Positions 47,704 through 58,036 of a DNA stretch of 64,000 nt are shown piece by piece (position 1 is the stretch's first letter; every line of letters starts with the position of its first letter). Below the pieces are notes generated by a model, which ran no database searches, was not told the DNA's origin, and saw nothing but the letters and a program-made list of their open reading frames with translations. Location: contig NZ_CP012677.1 of NCBI RefSeq assembly GCF_001294625.1, positions 2,728,001-2,792,000 on the forward strand, given 5' to 3'. This DNA comes from Arthrobacter alpinus (GTDB lineage Bacteria > Actinomycetota > Actinomycetes > Actinomycetales > Micrococcaceae). The position numbers and the translations under genes were made by a program.

Positions 47704-49626
47704 ATGAACAAATCTGCGGACCAGTCCTTGCCGGCATTGCACCCCCAAGGTCCCGGAAATGCGGGTGCTGTGCATCCCACACCCGCTGCGAAGGCACTTG
47801 GGTTTGTCCGCCGCTACCCCATCGTGGCGTTGACCCTCCTCGCCATGGTTGTCACCGGCATACTGGCCCTGACAGGACTGGGCATAGCAGCCCAGTCGCT
47901 GGCCAGCCTCTACGCCCTCGGAATCGCTATCCACCAAGGCGTTGGCATGGTCAAGGACATCTTGCGCGGACGTTGGGGGATCGACATCCTTGCCGTGACC
48001 GCCATTGTCAGCACAGTGGCCGTCGGGGAGTACATCGCATCCTTGATCATTGTCCTGATGCTCTCCGGAGGGGAGGCGCTGGAGGATTTTGCCGCAGGCC
48101 GGGCACAACGTGAACTGCGTTCCCTGCTGGAAAGGGCGCCCCGTTCGGCACACCGGGAGGGGCCGGACGGCGTCAGCCAGGAAATCCCGGTCGCCGAGGT
48201 GGTGGTCGGCGAAGTCCTGGTCATCAAGCCGGCCGAGGTGGTCCCGGTGGACGGGACGCTACTCTCGGAGTCCGGCTCCTTCGACGAGTCGGCTCTGACT
48301 GGGGAAAGCCTGCCCGTGGACCGCTTTGCCGGTGATCCCGTCATCAGTGGAACCGTCAACGGCTCCGCAGCCCTACGGATCCAGGTCACGGCGAAAGAAT
48401 CGGATTCGCAGTACAGCCGCATCATTGCTCTGGTCCAGGAGGCTGCCGAGAGCAAGGCCCCTATGGTCAGGCTGGCGGACAAGTACGCCGTACCGTTCAC
48501 CGTGGTGGCGCTGGCGCTGGCCGGCCTCGCATGGTTCCTCAGCGGCGACCCGGCCCGCTTCGCCGAGGTGCTGGTGGTGGCCACGCCGTGCCCGCTGCTG
48601 ATCGCGGCACCTGTGGCCTTCCTGGGCGGCATGAGCCGGGCTGCAAAGGCTGGCATCATCATCAAGAACGGTGGCACGCTGGAGATGCTGGCCGGGGTCA
48701 AAACGGCTGCCTTTGACAAGACCGGGACCCTGACCGGCGGCCACCCAACGCTGGAGGAAGTTCGCCCGGCCGGAGGTTTCACGGCCAGCCAGGTCTTGGC
48801 CTTGGCCGCCTCGGCCGAGCAGTACTCCTCCCATGTTCTGGCAGCGGCCGTCATCGAGTCAGCCCGCGGCCGGGGGCTTGACATCCATGCCTGCGACAAC
48901 GCCGTCGAGCATGCCACCAACGGCGTAACAGCCACCTGTGGCGGGCGCGTGGTTGTTGTCGGTAAGCCTGCTTTTGTGGCCCAACACGTAAAGGGCATGA
49001 CGGGCGCGGAGCTGACGGCCGGGCAGTTGGCCGTCTATGTGGCGATCGACGGCAGCTTTGCCGGAACGCTCATCATGAGGGACCCGATCCGGGCAAATTC
49101 GGCGGCCACCATCAAGAAACTGCACTCCCTGGGTGTCCGCCATGCCATCATGGTCACCGGTGACGCGCAATCCACGGCCGATCATGTGGCCCGCGAGGCA
49201 GAGATTGACGAGGTCCGGGCGGCCCTGTTGCCCGAGGACAAGGTGCGGATCATCAACGGCCTCCCCCACCGACCGGTGCTGATGGTGGGCGACGGGATCA
49301 ATGATGCACCGGTCCTTGCCGTGGCCGACGTCGGCATCGCCATGGGCGCGAAGGGCTCCACCGCGGCGAGTGAGTCCGCGGATGTGGTGATCCTCCTCGA
49401 CGACCTGGCCAAGGTTGCGCAATCGGTGGAGATCGGCCAGCGCACCATGAAGATCGCCATCGAGAGCATCTGGATCGGTATTGCCCTGAGCGTGGGGTTG
49501 ATGGTGTTGGCGGCCCTGGGATACATTCCCGCGGTGGCCGGTGCGCTGGCCCAGGAACTGGTGGATTTGGCCACGATCCTGAACGCGCTGCGGGCATTGC
49601 TGCCGGGGCGCCGGAAGCGCGGCTGA
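47704..49626 (+). CDS. P1B-type metal-transporting ATPase
   Basis: A 640-residue heavy-metal P-type ATPase without an N-terminal metal-binding domain. Membrane helices 1-4 are followed by the actuator motif ALTGESLPVDR. Helix 6 has the metal motif ATPCPLLIAAP (CPL rather than CPC). The phosphorylation motif AFDKTGTLTGG, a shortened nucleotide domain with SSHVLAAAV (HP-like region) and the hinge MVGDGINDAPVLAVADVGIAM follow. ATG at 47704 is preferred over TTG 47668. The transported ion is not determined by the visible motif. It is divergent from guaB. Confidence 0.88.
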   Translation: MNKSADQSLPALHPQGPGNAGAVHPTPAAKALGFVRRYPIVALTLLAMVVTGILALTGLGIAAQSLASLYALGIAIHQGVGMVKDILRGRWGIDILAVTAIVSTVAVGEYIASLIIVLMLSGGEALEDFAAGRAQRELRSLLERAPRSAHREGPDGVSQEIPVAEVVVGEVLVIKPAEVVPVDGTLLSESGSFDESALTGESLPVDRFAGDPVISGTVNGSAALRIQVTAKESDSQYSRIIALVQEAAESKAPMVRLADKYAVPFTVVALALAGLAWFLSGDPARFAEVLVVATPCPLLIAAPVAFLGGMSRAAKAGIIIKNGGTLEMLAGVKTAAFDKTGTLTGGHPTLEEVRPAGGFTASQVLALAASAEQYSSHVLAAAVIESARGRGLDIHACDNAVEHATNGVTATCGGRVVVVGKPAFVAQHVKGMTGAELTAGQLAVYVAIDGSFAGTLIMRDPIRANSAATIKKLHSLGVRHAIMVTGDAQSTADHVAREAEIDEVRAALLPEDKVRIINGLPHRPVLMVGDGINDAPVLAVADVGIAMGAKGSTAASESADVVILLDDLAKVAQSVEIGQRTMKIAIESIWIGIALSVGLMVLAALGYIPAVAGALAQELVDLATILNALRALLPGRRKRG

Positions 49627-49735
49627 CCCGGGGCCGGCCGGGCTGAGTGGGCCTGGGACTTTTATTGTGCGCCGTGCTCGCCTGTGTGGTCTACGCACGT
49701 TGTTCACAGGCGCAACGCCACGCCGGGAACCCTAC

Positions 49736-49795
49736 GCATAAGTTTTCGATCCGTCGCGTATGCGCAACCGCCACCCTACGCACTGCGCATATGGG
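49736..49795. repeat. GCATA/TATGCGC word cluster behind the ATPase gene
   Basis: TACGCATAAG, GTATGCGCAA and GCGCATATG occur within 60 bp, echoing the TTATGCGC cluster at 2613-2686. The 400-bp gap 49627-50035 has no gene that I can support; it also holds the two hairpins listed next. Confidence 0.35.
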
Positions 49796-49872
49796 CAAGT
49801 GGGGGCGCGTTTCCGTCGGCAGGGTCCCCCTCCGGAGCGCTGACCGGGCGAACCGGCACCGGCACAACGCAA

Positions 49873-49938
49873 AAATGACACCGATCCCGCTTTCTGACAC
49901 CGGGATATCGGTGTCCGAAAGCGGGATCGGTGTCATTT
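49873..49938. terminator. long hairpin between ATPase and groEL
   Basis: AAATGACACCGATCCCGCTTTC (22 bases, shown here as the left arm only in part: AAATGACACCG...GCTTTC) at 49873-49894 is perfectly complementary to 49917-49938. The loop itself contains GACACCG/CGGTGTC, so the arm and loop share the same word. It is a likely bidirectional terminator. Confidence 0.7.
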
Positions 49939-49971
49939 CCAAAACTGGGCCAACGAGCCATTCGGGTTGCT

Positions 49972-50034
49972 GGGCCCACACTCGCCAGGTTCCCGATAAA
50001 TCGCGTTAGCGATTTATCGGACCGGCGAGTGGGG
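49972..50034 (-). terminator. groEL terminator hairpin
   Basis: Directly after the groEL stop, CGATAAATCGC/GCGATTTATCG form an 11-bp stem with loop TAAC. The outer flanks CCCCACTCGCC and GGCGAGTGTGGG also pair across a small internal loop. The distal arm contains the repeat also found at 40374-40397. Confidence 0.7.
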
Positions 50035-50035
50035 A

Positions 50036-51649
<1,614 letters not shown>

Positions 51650-51761
51650 TTATCCTTTCACGCAAAGACCCCGCACCCTTATCCATGATCTCGACGCGAT
51701 CTCGACAGGCTCGATCACCGACGATCAGCGAATTGCCGGGCGCGGGGCTTTACAAAAGTGG

Positions 51762-52058
51762 TTACTTTACGACGATGGCCAGCACGTCGCGGGCCGAGAG
51801 GACCAGCAGCTCTTCGCCACCGGTCTTCACTTCGGTGCCACCGTACTTGGAGTAGATGACGACGTCGCCCACGGCAACATCGATCGGGACGCGGTTGCCG
51901 TTATCGTCAACGCGGCCGGGGCCTACTGCCACAACTTCGCCCTCCTGGGGCTTTTCCTTGGCAGTATCCGGGATAACCAACCCGGATGCGGTGGTCAGCT
52001 CTGCTTCGAGCTGGCGAACAACAATACGATCCTCAAGAGGCTTAATAGAGACCGACAC
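51762..52058 (-). CDS. groES: co-chaperonin GroES
   Basis: A 98-residue Gro[22 protein letters not shown], the mobile loop [46 protein letters not shown] and a [12 protein letters not shown] end. GTG at 52058 with AAGGAGAGG seven bases upstream is the right start; the extra 15 codons to 52103 are not family-like. Two CIRCE elements lie 120-200 bp upstream. Confidence 0.97.
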   Translation of the reverse strand: MSVSIKPLEDRIVVRQLEAELTTASGLVIPDTAKEKPQEGEVVAVGPGRVDDNGNRVPIDVAVGDVVIYSKYGGTEVKTGGEELLVLSARDVLAIVVK

Positions 52059-52180
52059 TCGGACCTCTCCTTCACATGAGTAAATTCTATGGATGACAGG
52101 CAAACTTTGCGGCCATGCTTAGTGGATCCCAACCGTCGTCGCGGTGCCGGTGAGGATCCCATGGCCAAAAGTTCAGCAAG

Positions 52181-52207
52181 TTAGCACCCTCATGGCGAGA
52201 GTGCTAA
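52181..52207. promoter_or_regulatory. CIRCE element (HrcA operator), proximal
   Basis: TTAGCACCC, nine bases, GAGTGCTAA; one mismatch to the CIRCE consensus arms. It is proximal to groES. Confidence 0.85.
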
Positions 52208-52227
52208 CTCAGACTCTATTGAATCCA

Positions 52228-52254
52228 TTAGCACTCGGTCAAGGCGAGTGCTAA
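52228..52254. promoter_or_regulatory. CIRCE element (HrcA operator), distal
   Basis: TTAGCACTC, nine bases (GGTCAAGGC), GAGTGCTAA; a perfect CIRCE. Two copies suggest tight HrcA repression of groES-groEL. It ends about 95 bp before the divergent ABC transporter gene. Confidence 0.92.
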
Positions 52255-52349
52255 GTTTTTTGCCAAAAGTGCGACGGCGGCGGGCTTGGTTTCGCTTACG
52301 GCGCACCCGAGCATTGTTCGGAGCCTTGTCGGGGTGCAACGATGATGCC

Positions 52350-53240
52350 ATGACAAGTTCAAACGCGTTGGTGCAGGTCCGGGATCTGGAAAAATCCTAC
52401 GGGGATGGCAATGCCGTGGACGGTATCAGTTTCGACATTCATGAAGGTGAAACGTTTGCCCTGCTGGGTCCCAACGGCGCCGGCAAAAGCACCACCATTG
52501 AGATCTTGGAAGGCTACCGGGACAGGACGGGCGGGGATGTCCAGGTCCTGGGCGTGGATCCACAACGCGGCGGGCTGGACTGGAAGTCCCAGCTGGGCAT
52601 CGTGCTGCAGTCAACCGGCGAAAGCGGCAATGTCACAGTCCTGGAGCAGCTGACCCACTTTGCCAATTACTACCCCCACCCGCGCAAGGTGGGCGAGGTG
52701 ATTGAGGCAGTTGGCCTCTCGAGCAAGGCCAAAACCCGGATCAGCAAACTCTCGGGCGGGCAGCGGCGCCGGGTGGACGTTGCTCTGGGGATTATCGGCC
52801 GCCCCCGATTGCTGTTCCTGGATGAACCCACCACCGGCTTTGACCCAGAGGCCCGCCGCCAGTTTTGGGGGCTGATCAACCAGCTCAAGGATGAGGGCAC
52901 CACCATCTTGCTGACAACCCACTACCTGGACGAGGCGGCGACGCTGGCCGACAGGGCAGGGGTGATCGTCGGAGGCAAGCTGGTGGACATTGGTGCCATT
53001 GACGACATTGGCGGCCACGGCGCAAAGGTGCCTCTCGTTCGCTGGCAGCAGGAGGGCTTCGTCAAGGAAGTGCGCACGGCCGAGCCGTCGGCACTGGCCG
53101 CACGGCTTTATGCGGAGGCCGGCCGTGAGGTGGACTCCCTTGAGATCACCCGGCCCAGCTTGGAGGACATCTACCTGGAACTTGTTGGGCGGCATTCCCG
53201 GCCCGGATCGGCGCAGGCAACGGCAGAGGACACGGCATGA
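52350..53240 (+). CDS. ABC transporter ATP-binding protein (ABC-2 exporter type)
   Basis: A 296-residue ATPase of the DrrA/NatA type. It has Walker A LLGPNGAGKST near residue 43, the Q-loop VLQSTGES, the signature KLSGGQRRRVDVALG, Walker B LLFLDEPTTGFDPEAR and the switch TTHYLDEA. The C-terminal extension ends near SLEDIYLELVG, as in drug and lipid exporters. ATG at 52350 is preferred over the longer frame, which runs into the promoter region. Its stop overlaps the permease start (ATGA). Confidence 0.93.
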   Translation: MTSSNALVQVRDLEKSYGDGNAVDGISFDIHEGETFALLGPNGAGKSTTIEILEGYRDRTGGDVQVLGVDPQRGGLDWKSQLGIVLQSTGESGNVTVLEQLTHFANYYPHPRKVGEVIEAVGLSSKAKTRISKLSGGQRRRVDVALGIIGRPRLLFLDEPTTGFDPEARRQFWGLINQLKDEGTTILLTTHYLDEAATLADRAGVIVGGKLVDIGAIDDIGGHGAKVPLVRWQQEGFVKEVRTAEPSALAARLYAEAGREVDSLEITRPSLEDIYLELVGRHSRPGSAQATAEDTA

Positions 53241-54049
53241 GAACGTTGCAGTTGGGCACCTCACGCATCGGCTACGAGCTCAGACTGTACTTTCGTCAGG
53301 GCGACTCCGTATTTTTCACGTTCCTGTTCCCTATCCTGATGCTCTCGATCTTCGCCGTGGCCTTCAGCACCAGCGGCACCATCGGGGCGGCCCCCGACGG
53401 TACCGGTGGCATCACCTTTGCCGCGTTTTACGTACCCGGCATGGTGGCCGCAGGCATGCTGCTCAGTGGGGTGCAAAACCTGGGCGTGGACATCGCCGGA
53501 GAAAAGGGCGACGGCACGCTCAAACGCCTGGGTGGCACTCCCCTGCCGGTGTTTTCCTATTTCATGGGCAAGATCGGCATGGTCCTGGTCAGCTCGGTGT
53601 TTCAGGTGATCTTGCTGTTGCTCGTGGCCAAGTTCGCCTTTGACGTTTCGCTGCCCACCGAACCCGGCAAATGGCTGACGTTTGCCTGGGTCTTCTTGTT
53701 CGGCGTCATCACCAGCTGCGTCCTGGGCATTGCCCTCTCGGCGCTGCCCCGCACAGGCAAAAGCGCCACCGCCGTCGTGATCCCGATCGTGCTGCTGCTG
53801 CAGTTCATCTCCGGCGTCTACCTGAACTTCGCCCAGCTTCCGTCGTGGCTGCAAAACGTTGCCAGCATCTTCCCACTGAAGTGGATGGCCCAAGGCATGC
53901 GCAGCGTGTTCCTGCCGGAGCGGTTCGAGTCCATGGAACCTGGCGGGTCGTGGGACCTGGGTCTGGTGGCGCTCGTCCTGGGGCTGTGGCTGGTGATTGG
54001 ACTCGCGCTGTGCAAGATGACGTTCCGCTGGATCCGCAGGGACAGTTAA
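53237..54049 (+). CDS. ABC-2 type permease
   Basis: A 270-residue membrane protein with six helices: FTFLFPILMLSIFAVAF, FYVPGMVAAGMLLSGVQNL, GMVLVSSVFQVILLLLVAKF, FAWVFLFGVITSCVLGIALSAL, VVIPIVLLLQFISGVYLNF and a last LVALVLGLWLVIGLALC. The motif EKGDGTLKRLGGTPLP in the first cytoplasmic loop is typical. It pairs with the ATPase it overlaps. The substrate is unknown. Confidence 0.92.
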   Translation: MRTLQLGTSRIGYELRLYFRQGDSVFFTFLFPILMLSIFAVAFSTSGTIGAAPDGTGGITFAAFYVPGMVAAGMLLSGVQNLGVDIAGEKGDGTLKRLGGTPLPVFSYFMGKIGMVLVSSVFQVILLLLVAKFAFDVSLPTEPGKWLTFAWVFLFGVITSCVLGIALSALPRTGKSATAVVIPIVLLLQFISGVYLNFAQLPSWLQNVASIFPLKWMAQGMRSVFLPERFESMEPGGSWDLGLVALVLGLWLVIGLALCKMTFRWIRRDS

Positions 54050-54091
54050 GCGGCGACGACGTCGTTGCAGCGAGGGTTCAGGTGCCGGAAG

Positions 54092-54850
54092 TCAGGCGAA
54101 GTAGACGCCGATCCGGTTGCCGTCGATTTCCTCGACGCGGATGTCAATGCCGTACACCTGCGCCAGCACGGAGCTGTGCATAAGCTCGGCCGGGGCGCCT
54201 TGGGAGATCAGTTCGCCATCCTTCATAGCCAGGATGGTATCCGAGTAGCAGGAGGCAAAGTTGATGTCGTGGATGACCAGCACAATGGTCTTGCCCAGCT
54301 CGTCCGCCATTTTCCGCAGGGTGCGCATCATGTGCACCGAATGCTTCATGTCCAGGTTGTTCAGCGGCTCATCCAGCAGCAGGTACTCGGTGTCCTGGGC
54401 CAGCACCATGGCAATGAAAGCGCGTTGGCGCTGCCCGCCGGATAATTCATCGACAAAGCGGTCGGCCAGCGGCCCCAGCTCAAGATAGTCCAGGGAGGTG
54501 TCAATATGTTCCTTATCGGTAGCGGTGGGGCGTCCGCCGTTGTGCGGGAACCGGCCAAATCCGACCAGGTCCCGCACCGAAAGCCGCACGCTGAGCTGGT
54601 TTTCCTGGCGCAGGATCGCCATGGTCTTGGACAGTTCCCTACTGGCGGTGGCGTGCACGTCCAGCCCGCCCACCTGCACCCTGCCGGCGTCCATGGGCAG
54701 CAACCGGCTGATCATGGACAGCAGGGTGGACTTCCCGGCTCCATTGGGGCCGATGATCGAGGTGATGCCGCCGGCCGGGATCGTTGCGGTGACGTCCCGG
54801 ACCACCGGCCGGCCGTCGTAGGATTTGCTGACCCCGGAGATTTCAATCAC
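54092..54850 (-). CDS. iron-siderophore ABC transporter, ATP-binding protein
   Basis: A 252-residue ATPase of the FecE/FhuC group. It shows IIGPNGAGKSTLLSMISRLL, ILRQENQLSVRLSVRDLVGFGRFPHNGG, ELSGGQRQRAFIAMVLAQDTEYLLLDEPLNNLD and the H-loop VIHDINFASCYSD. It resembles YclP of the petrobactin system. It overlaps the upstream permease gene by four bases, so binding protein, two permeases and ATPase form one operon. Confidence 0.93.
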   Translation of the reverse strand: MIEISGVSKSYDGRPVVRDVTATIPAGGITSIIGPNGAGKSTLLSMISRLLPMDAGRVQVGGLDVHATASRELSKTMAILRQENQLSVRLSVRDLVGFGRFPHNGGRPTATDKEHIDTSLDYLELGPLADRFVDELSGGQRQRAFIAMVLAQDTEYLLLDEPLNNLDMKHSVHMMRTLRKMADELGKTIVLVIHDINFASCYSDTILAMKDGELISQGAPAELMHSSVLAQVYGIDIRVEEIDGNRIGVYFA

Positions 54851-55863
54851 TTTAACGACCCTTTCAATAGCAGCCCGATGAAGACCAAGCCGCCAATAAA
54901 TTCGATGACAATGCTCAGGGCACTGTTGAAGTCAAAGATGCGTTCAAGCACCAGTTGCCCGCCCACGAGCGAGATGACGCCCAGCAAGATGGCAACCGGC
55001 AGCACAACGGCGTGCGTGAACTTCGGCACCAGCTGATACGCCAGGGACGCCACCAACAGCCCGAAGAACGTGATGGGACCCACGAGCGCCGTGGAGACGG
55101 CCACCAGCACCGAGCAGATGACAAGTGTCACCGTGGCGGCCCTGCGGTGATCCACGCCCAAGTTGATCGATGTTTCCCGGCCTAACGCCAACACGTCGTA
55201 TTCGCGGCGCATCCGCCACGCCGGGATCGAGACCAGCACGACGGCGGCAATCGCCACCAGCAGCAACGTCCCGTCCACCTGGTTGAAGGAGGCGAAGAAC
55301 AGGTCCTGCAGGAGCAGGTATTCGCTGGGGTCCATGAGCCGTTGCATGAGGGCCGAGACCCCGCGGAACAAGGTGCCAAAGACGATGCCGACCAACAACA
55401 TCAGGTGCAGGCTCTTGCCGTTGCCGGTGAACAGCCACCGGTACAACAGCAGCGAGAAAGCCACCATCAGCAGCACCTCGAGGCCAAATTTCAATGGCGC
55501 CACCATTGAAAGCACCACCTGCCCTCCGAGCACAAACGTGAGCACGGTTTGCAGCAGGATGTACAAGGCGTCAAAGCCCATGATGGAGGGGGTCAGGATG
55601 CGGTTGGCCGTGACGGTCTGGAACAACACGGTGGAGAGCCCCACGGCGACGGCGACCAGGACCATGGAGCCGACCTTGATGGCCCGGCGCGGCAGGATGT
55701 AGCCCAAGTTCCCGCGCAGCTCGATCGTCATGAAAACCAGGATCACGGCCACGGCCACCACGCCCAAAACAGCCAGCAGGAAACCGGCGGACAGCACTGG
55801 TTTCTGTCGCCCGGGTTTGCGCGCACTAACGGAAAGTGCGGCCGGAATCGGATTAGTGGCCAT
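54847..55863 (-). CDS. iron-siderophore ABC transporter, permease 2
   Basis: A 338-residue FecCD-type permease with about nine helices. It shows LSTVLFQTVTANRILTPSIMGFDALYILLQT, the coupling loop LNLGVDHRRA, and GPITFFGLLVASLAYQL near the C-terminus. It overlaps permease 1 by 11 bases. It forms a heterodimeric channel with the other permease. Confidence 0.92.
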   Translation of the reverse strand: MATNPIPAALSVSARKPGRQKPVLSAGFLLAVLGVVAVAVILVFMTIELRGNLGYILPRRAIKVGSMVLVAVAVGLSTVLFQTVTANRILTPSIMGFDALYILLQTVLTFVLGGQVVLSMVAPLKFGLEVLLMVAFSLLLYRWLFTGNGKSLHLMLLVGIVFGTLFRGVSALMQRLMDPSEYLLLQDLFFASFNQVDGTLLLVAIAAVVLVSIPAWRMRREYDVLALGRETSINLGVDHRRAATVTLVICSVLVAVSTALVGPITFFGLLVASLAYQLVPKFTHAVVLPVAILLGVISLVGGQLVLERIFDFNSALSIVIEFIGGLVFIGLLLKGSLK

Positions 55864-56875
55864 TGGTTTTCCTCCTCCCCAGGAGCATGTACAAGAAGAT
55901 CAGGCTGCCCACGGCGGAGACAATGATGCCGACGGGTATTTCAAACGGGTAGCGGATGGTGCGGCCGATGATGTCGCACACCAGGACAAAGCCGGCACCA
56001 AACACGGCCACCCACGGGATGGCCCGGCGGACGTTGTCGCCGAAGTACATGGAGACCAGATTGGGCACAATCAGGCCCAGGAACGGGATGGCACCCACCG
56101 AGACCACCACGACGGCGCTGATCAGGGACACGATCACCAGCCCCAGCATCATGATGCGGTTGTAGTTCAGCCCTAGGTTCGTGGTGAACTCCTGGCCCAG
56201 GCCGATGACGGTGAAACGGTCGGCGCAGACGAACCCCACCACTGTCAGTGCGCCCACAATGTACAACAGTTCGTAGCGGCCCTGCAGGACGCCGGAAAAA
56301 TCGCCCACCATCCACGAGTTCAGGGTCTGCAGCAAGTCAAAACGGTAGGCGAAGAACGTGGTTACGGCGGCAATGACCCCGCCCAGCATGATGCCAACCA
56401 AGGGCACGATGAGCGTGTTGCGCAACGGCATTCGGCGCAGGATCAGCAAAAACAACGCAGTTCCGGCCATGGCGAAGACGCTGGCGACGCCCATCTTCAA
56501 AAAGAGTGAGGCTGCCGGGAAGAGCACGGTGACCACCAGGATGCCCAGCGACGCCGATTCCACGGTGCCCACCATGGAGGGGTCCGCGAACTTGCTCTTG
56601 GCCATGAGCTGCATGATGAGCCCGGCCACGCTGACGGCGGCTCCGGCCAGGATGACCGAGATGGTCCGTGGGATACGGCTGATCCAGAGCACATGCCAGG
56701 CCGCAGGGTCCCCTGCCAGCAATGCTGGCGCAGAGAGATCGCTGACGCCGACAAACATGCTCACGATGGCCAGCAGCAACACGACCGCCCCGCCAAGCGC
56801 CAGCTTGAGGCCGGAGCCGGCAGTGCGTGCTGCGGGATCCACCGTTTGCACGGGGGCAACCGTTGCAAGTGACAC
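55853..56875 (-). CDS. iron-siderophore ABC transporter, permease 1
   Basis: A 340-residue FecCD-type permease. It shows WISRIPRTISVILAGAAVSVAGLIMQLM near the start, FADPSMVGTVESASLG, LGLNYNRIMMLGLVIVSLISAVVVV and VGAIPFLGLIVPNLV with the coupling glycine. It follows the binding-protein gene by 68 bp. Confidence 0.92.
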   Translation of the reverse strand: MSLATVAPVQTVDPAARTAGSGLKLALGGAVVLLLAIVSMFVGVSDLSAPALLAGDPAAWHVLWISRIPRTISVILAGAAVSVAGLIMQLMAKSKFADPSMVGTVESASLGILVVTVLFPAASLFLKMGVASVFAMAGTALFLLILRRMPLRNTLIVPLVGIMLGGVIAAVTTFFAYRFDLLQTLNSWMVGDFSGVLQGRYELLYIVGALTVVGFVCADRFTVIGLGQEFTTNLGLNYNRIMMLGLVIVSLISAVVVVSVGAIPFLGLIVPNLVSMYFGDNVRRAIPWVAVFGAGFVLVCDIIGRTIRYPFEIPVGIIVSAVGSLIFLYMLLGRRKTNGH

Positions 56876-56943
56876 AAGAAATCCTTGGGTTTTTGTCCCC
56901 GCTCCGGCGCCTGAGGGCCGCAGCGGGCGGAAGAGACTAGGGG

Positions 56944-57891
56944 CTAGGCCTTCGCGACCGAAGTAGCTACGGCGTCGACCATGGCGTCGACATTGTTCAG
57001 GCCGTAGCCGATGAGGTACCAGCTGGCCGGGTCAAGGTAGCTGATGCGGGAGTTCTTGGCGGCATCCGTCCCCTTGACCAGGGCGTTGTTCAAGACAGCC
57101 TCGGCGGCACCCTTGGATTCGCCCATGGCCACGTCGCGGTCAATCACGTACAGGCTGCCGGGGTTGGACTTGGCAATGTACTCAAAAGAGATGGCCTCGC
57201 CATGGGAGCCCTCGGCCTTGACCTCGGCGGCGGTGGGCACACCGAGGACGTCGTGGATCAGCCCGAAGCGGGAGCCTGCGCCGTACGCTGTCAGCTCGCC
57301 GCCACTGGTCATGACAATCAGGCCCGTACCGGCTGCGGGGGCTGTGGCCTTGGTAGCGGCGACCTTCGTGTCGATCGCGGCAATCTTCGCGGCAACTTCA
57401 GCTTCCTTGCCGAAGATCTGGCCCAGGCTAGCGGTTGCGGCCTTGAATGAGTCCATGGGCGCCTTGGCGCTGATGCTCAGATCGATCGTGGGGGCAATCT
57501 TGCTCAGTTCGGCGTACGAGCCAGCCGTCCGGCCCGAGATGATGATCAAATCCGGGGCGCCGGCACTGATGGCCTCAAAATCCGGTTCCTTCATGGTGCC
57601 GATGTTCTGGATGTCGGGCGAACCGTACGCCGTGAAGGACGCTGGCAAGCTGACCTGAGGTATACCCGAGACCGGCACGTCCAAGGCATCCAGGGTGTCC
57701 AGAACGCCCAGGTCAAAGGTGTAGACCTTTGCCGGGTTCAGCGGCACGTCCTGCGTTCCCTGGGCGTGTGTGATAGAGACGGTGCCGGCGGCTTTGTCCT
57801 GGGATCCTGCGCCGGCACCTTGGCCGCAGGAGGCCAGAGCCAGCATGGCGGCGGTGGCGGCGGCGAGCGTCAGCAGGCTTTTCTTCAACAT
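56944..57891 (-). CDS. siderophore-binding lipoprotein
   Basis: A 315-residue periplasmic-binding-type lipoprotein. The signal peptide MLKKSLLTLAAATAAMLALASC ends in a lipobox LASC near residue 22, so it is anchored outside the membrane. The body shows the class III fold: VPLNPAKVYTFDLGVLDTLDAL, IGTMKEPDFEAISAGAPDLIIISGR and SLYVIDRDVAMG. It resembles YclQ. ATG at 57891 has GGAG seven bases upstream; the GTG-type start at 57924 would lie in the operator. A DtxR-like box lies about 20-40 bp upstream. Confidence 0.92.
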   Translation of the reverse strand: MLKKSLLTLAAATAAMLALASCGQGAGAGSQDKAAGTVSITHAQGTQDVPLNPAKVYTFDLGVLDTLDALDVPVSGIPQVSLPASFTAYGSPDIQNIGTMKEPDFEAISAGAPDLIIISGRTAGSYAELSKIAPTIDLSISAKAPMDSFKAATASLGQIFGKEAEVAAKIAAIDTKVAATKATAPAAGTGLIVMTSGGELTAYGAGSRFGLIHDVLGVPTAAEVKAEGSHGEAISFEYIAKSNPGSLYVIDRDVAMGESKGAAEAVLNNALVKGTDAAKNSRISYLDPASWYLIGYGLNNVDAMVDAVATSVAKA

Positions 57892-57911
57892 CAGTGATCT
57901 CCAGGATCGAT

Positions 57912-57930
57912 TTAGCTTAGGCAACCCTTA
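57912..57930. promoter_or_regulatory. DtxR/IdeR-like iron box
   Basis: TTAGCTTAGGCAACCCTTA matches the DtxR consensus TTAGGTTAGCCTAACCTAA at 14 of 19 positions, 21 bases before the binding-protein start. It implies iron repression of the operon. Confidence 0.6.
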
Positions 57931-57995
57931 CGGGCAGTCTTGTAAAGCTATTGCATAGCGGAATAAATACGCAAATTATTGCTGCCCTATTTCAA

Positions 57996-58009
57996 GTGAC
58001 GCTCGTCAC
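57996..58009 (+). promoter_or_regulatory. GTGAC-N4-GTCAC palindrome before the methyltransferase gene
   Basis: GTGACGCTCGTCAC, ending 15 bases before the TACGAT -10, occupies the -35 region. Its arms are identical to the element upstream of the cycA riboswitch. Confidence 0.45.
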
Positions 58010-58024
58010 CGGCCGTGGAGCGGC

Positions 58025-58036
58025 TACGATTTACCC
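58025..58036 (+). promoter_or_regulatory. leaderless -10 of the methyltransferase gene
   Basis: TACGAT then TTACCC then ATG. No ribosome site is present. Confidence 0.55.

Noticed and set aside
52248..52349. N-terminal extension of the ABC ATPase
   Set aside because: The extra 34 codons overlap the CIRCE/promoter region and are arginine-rich with no homologous character.
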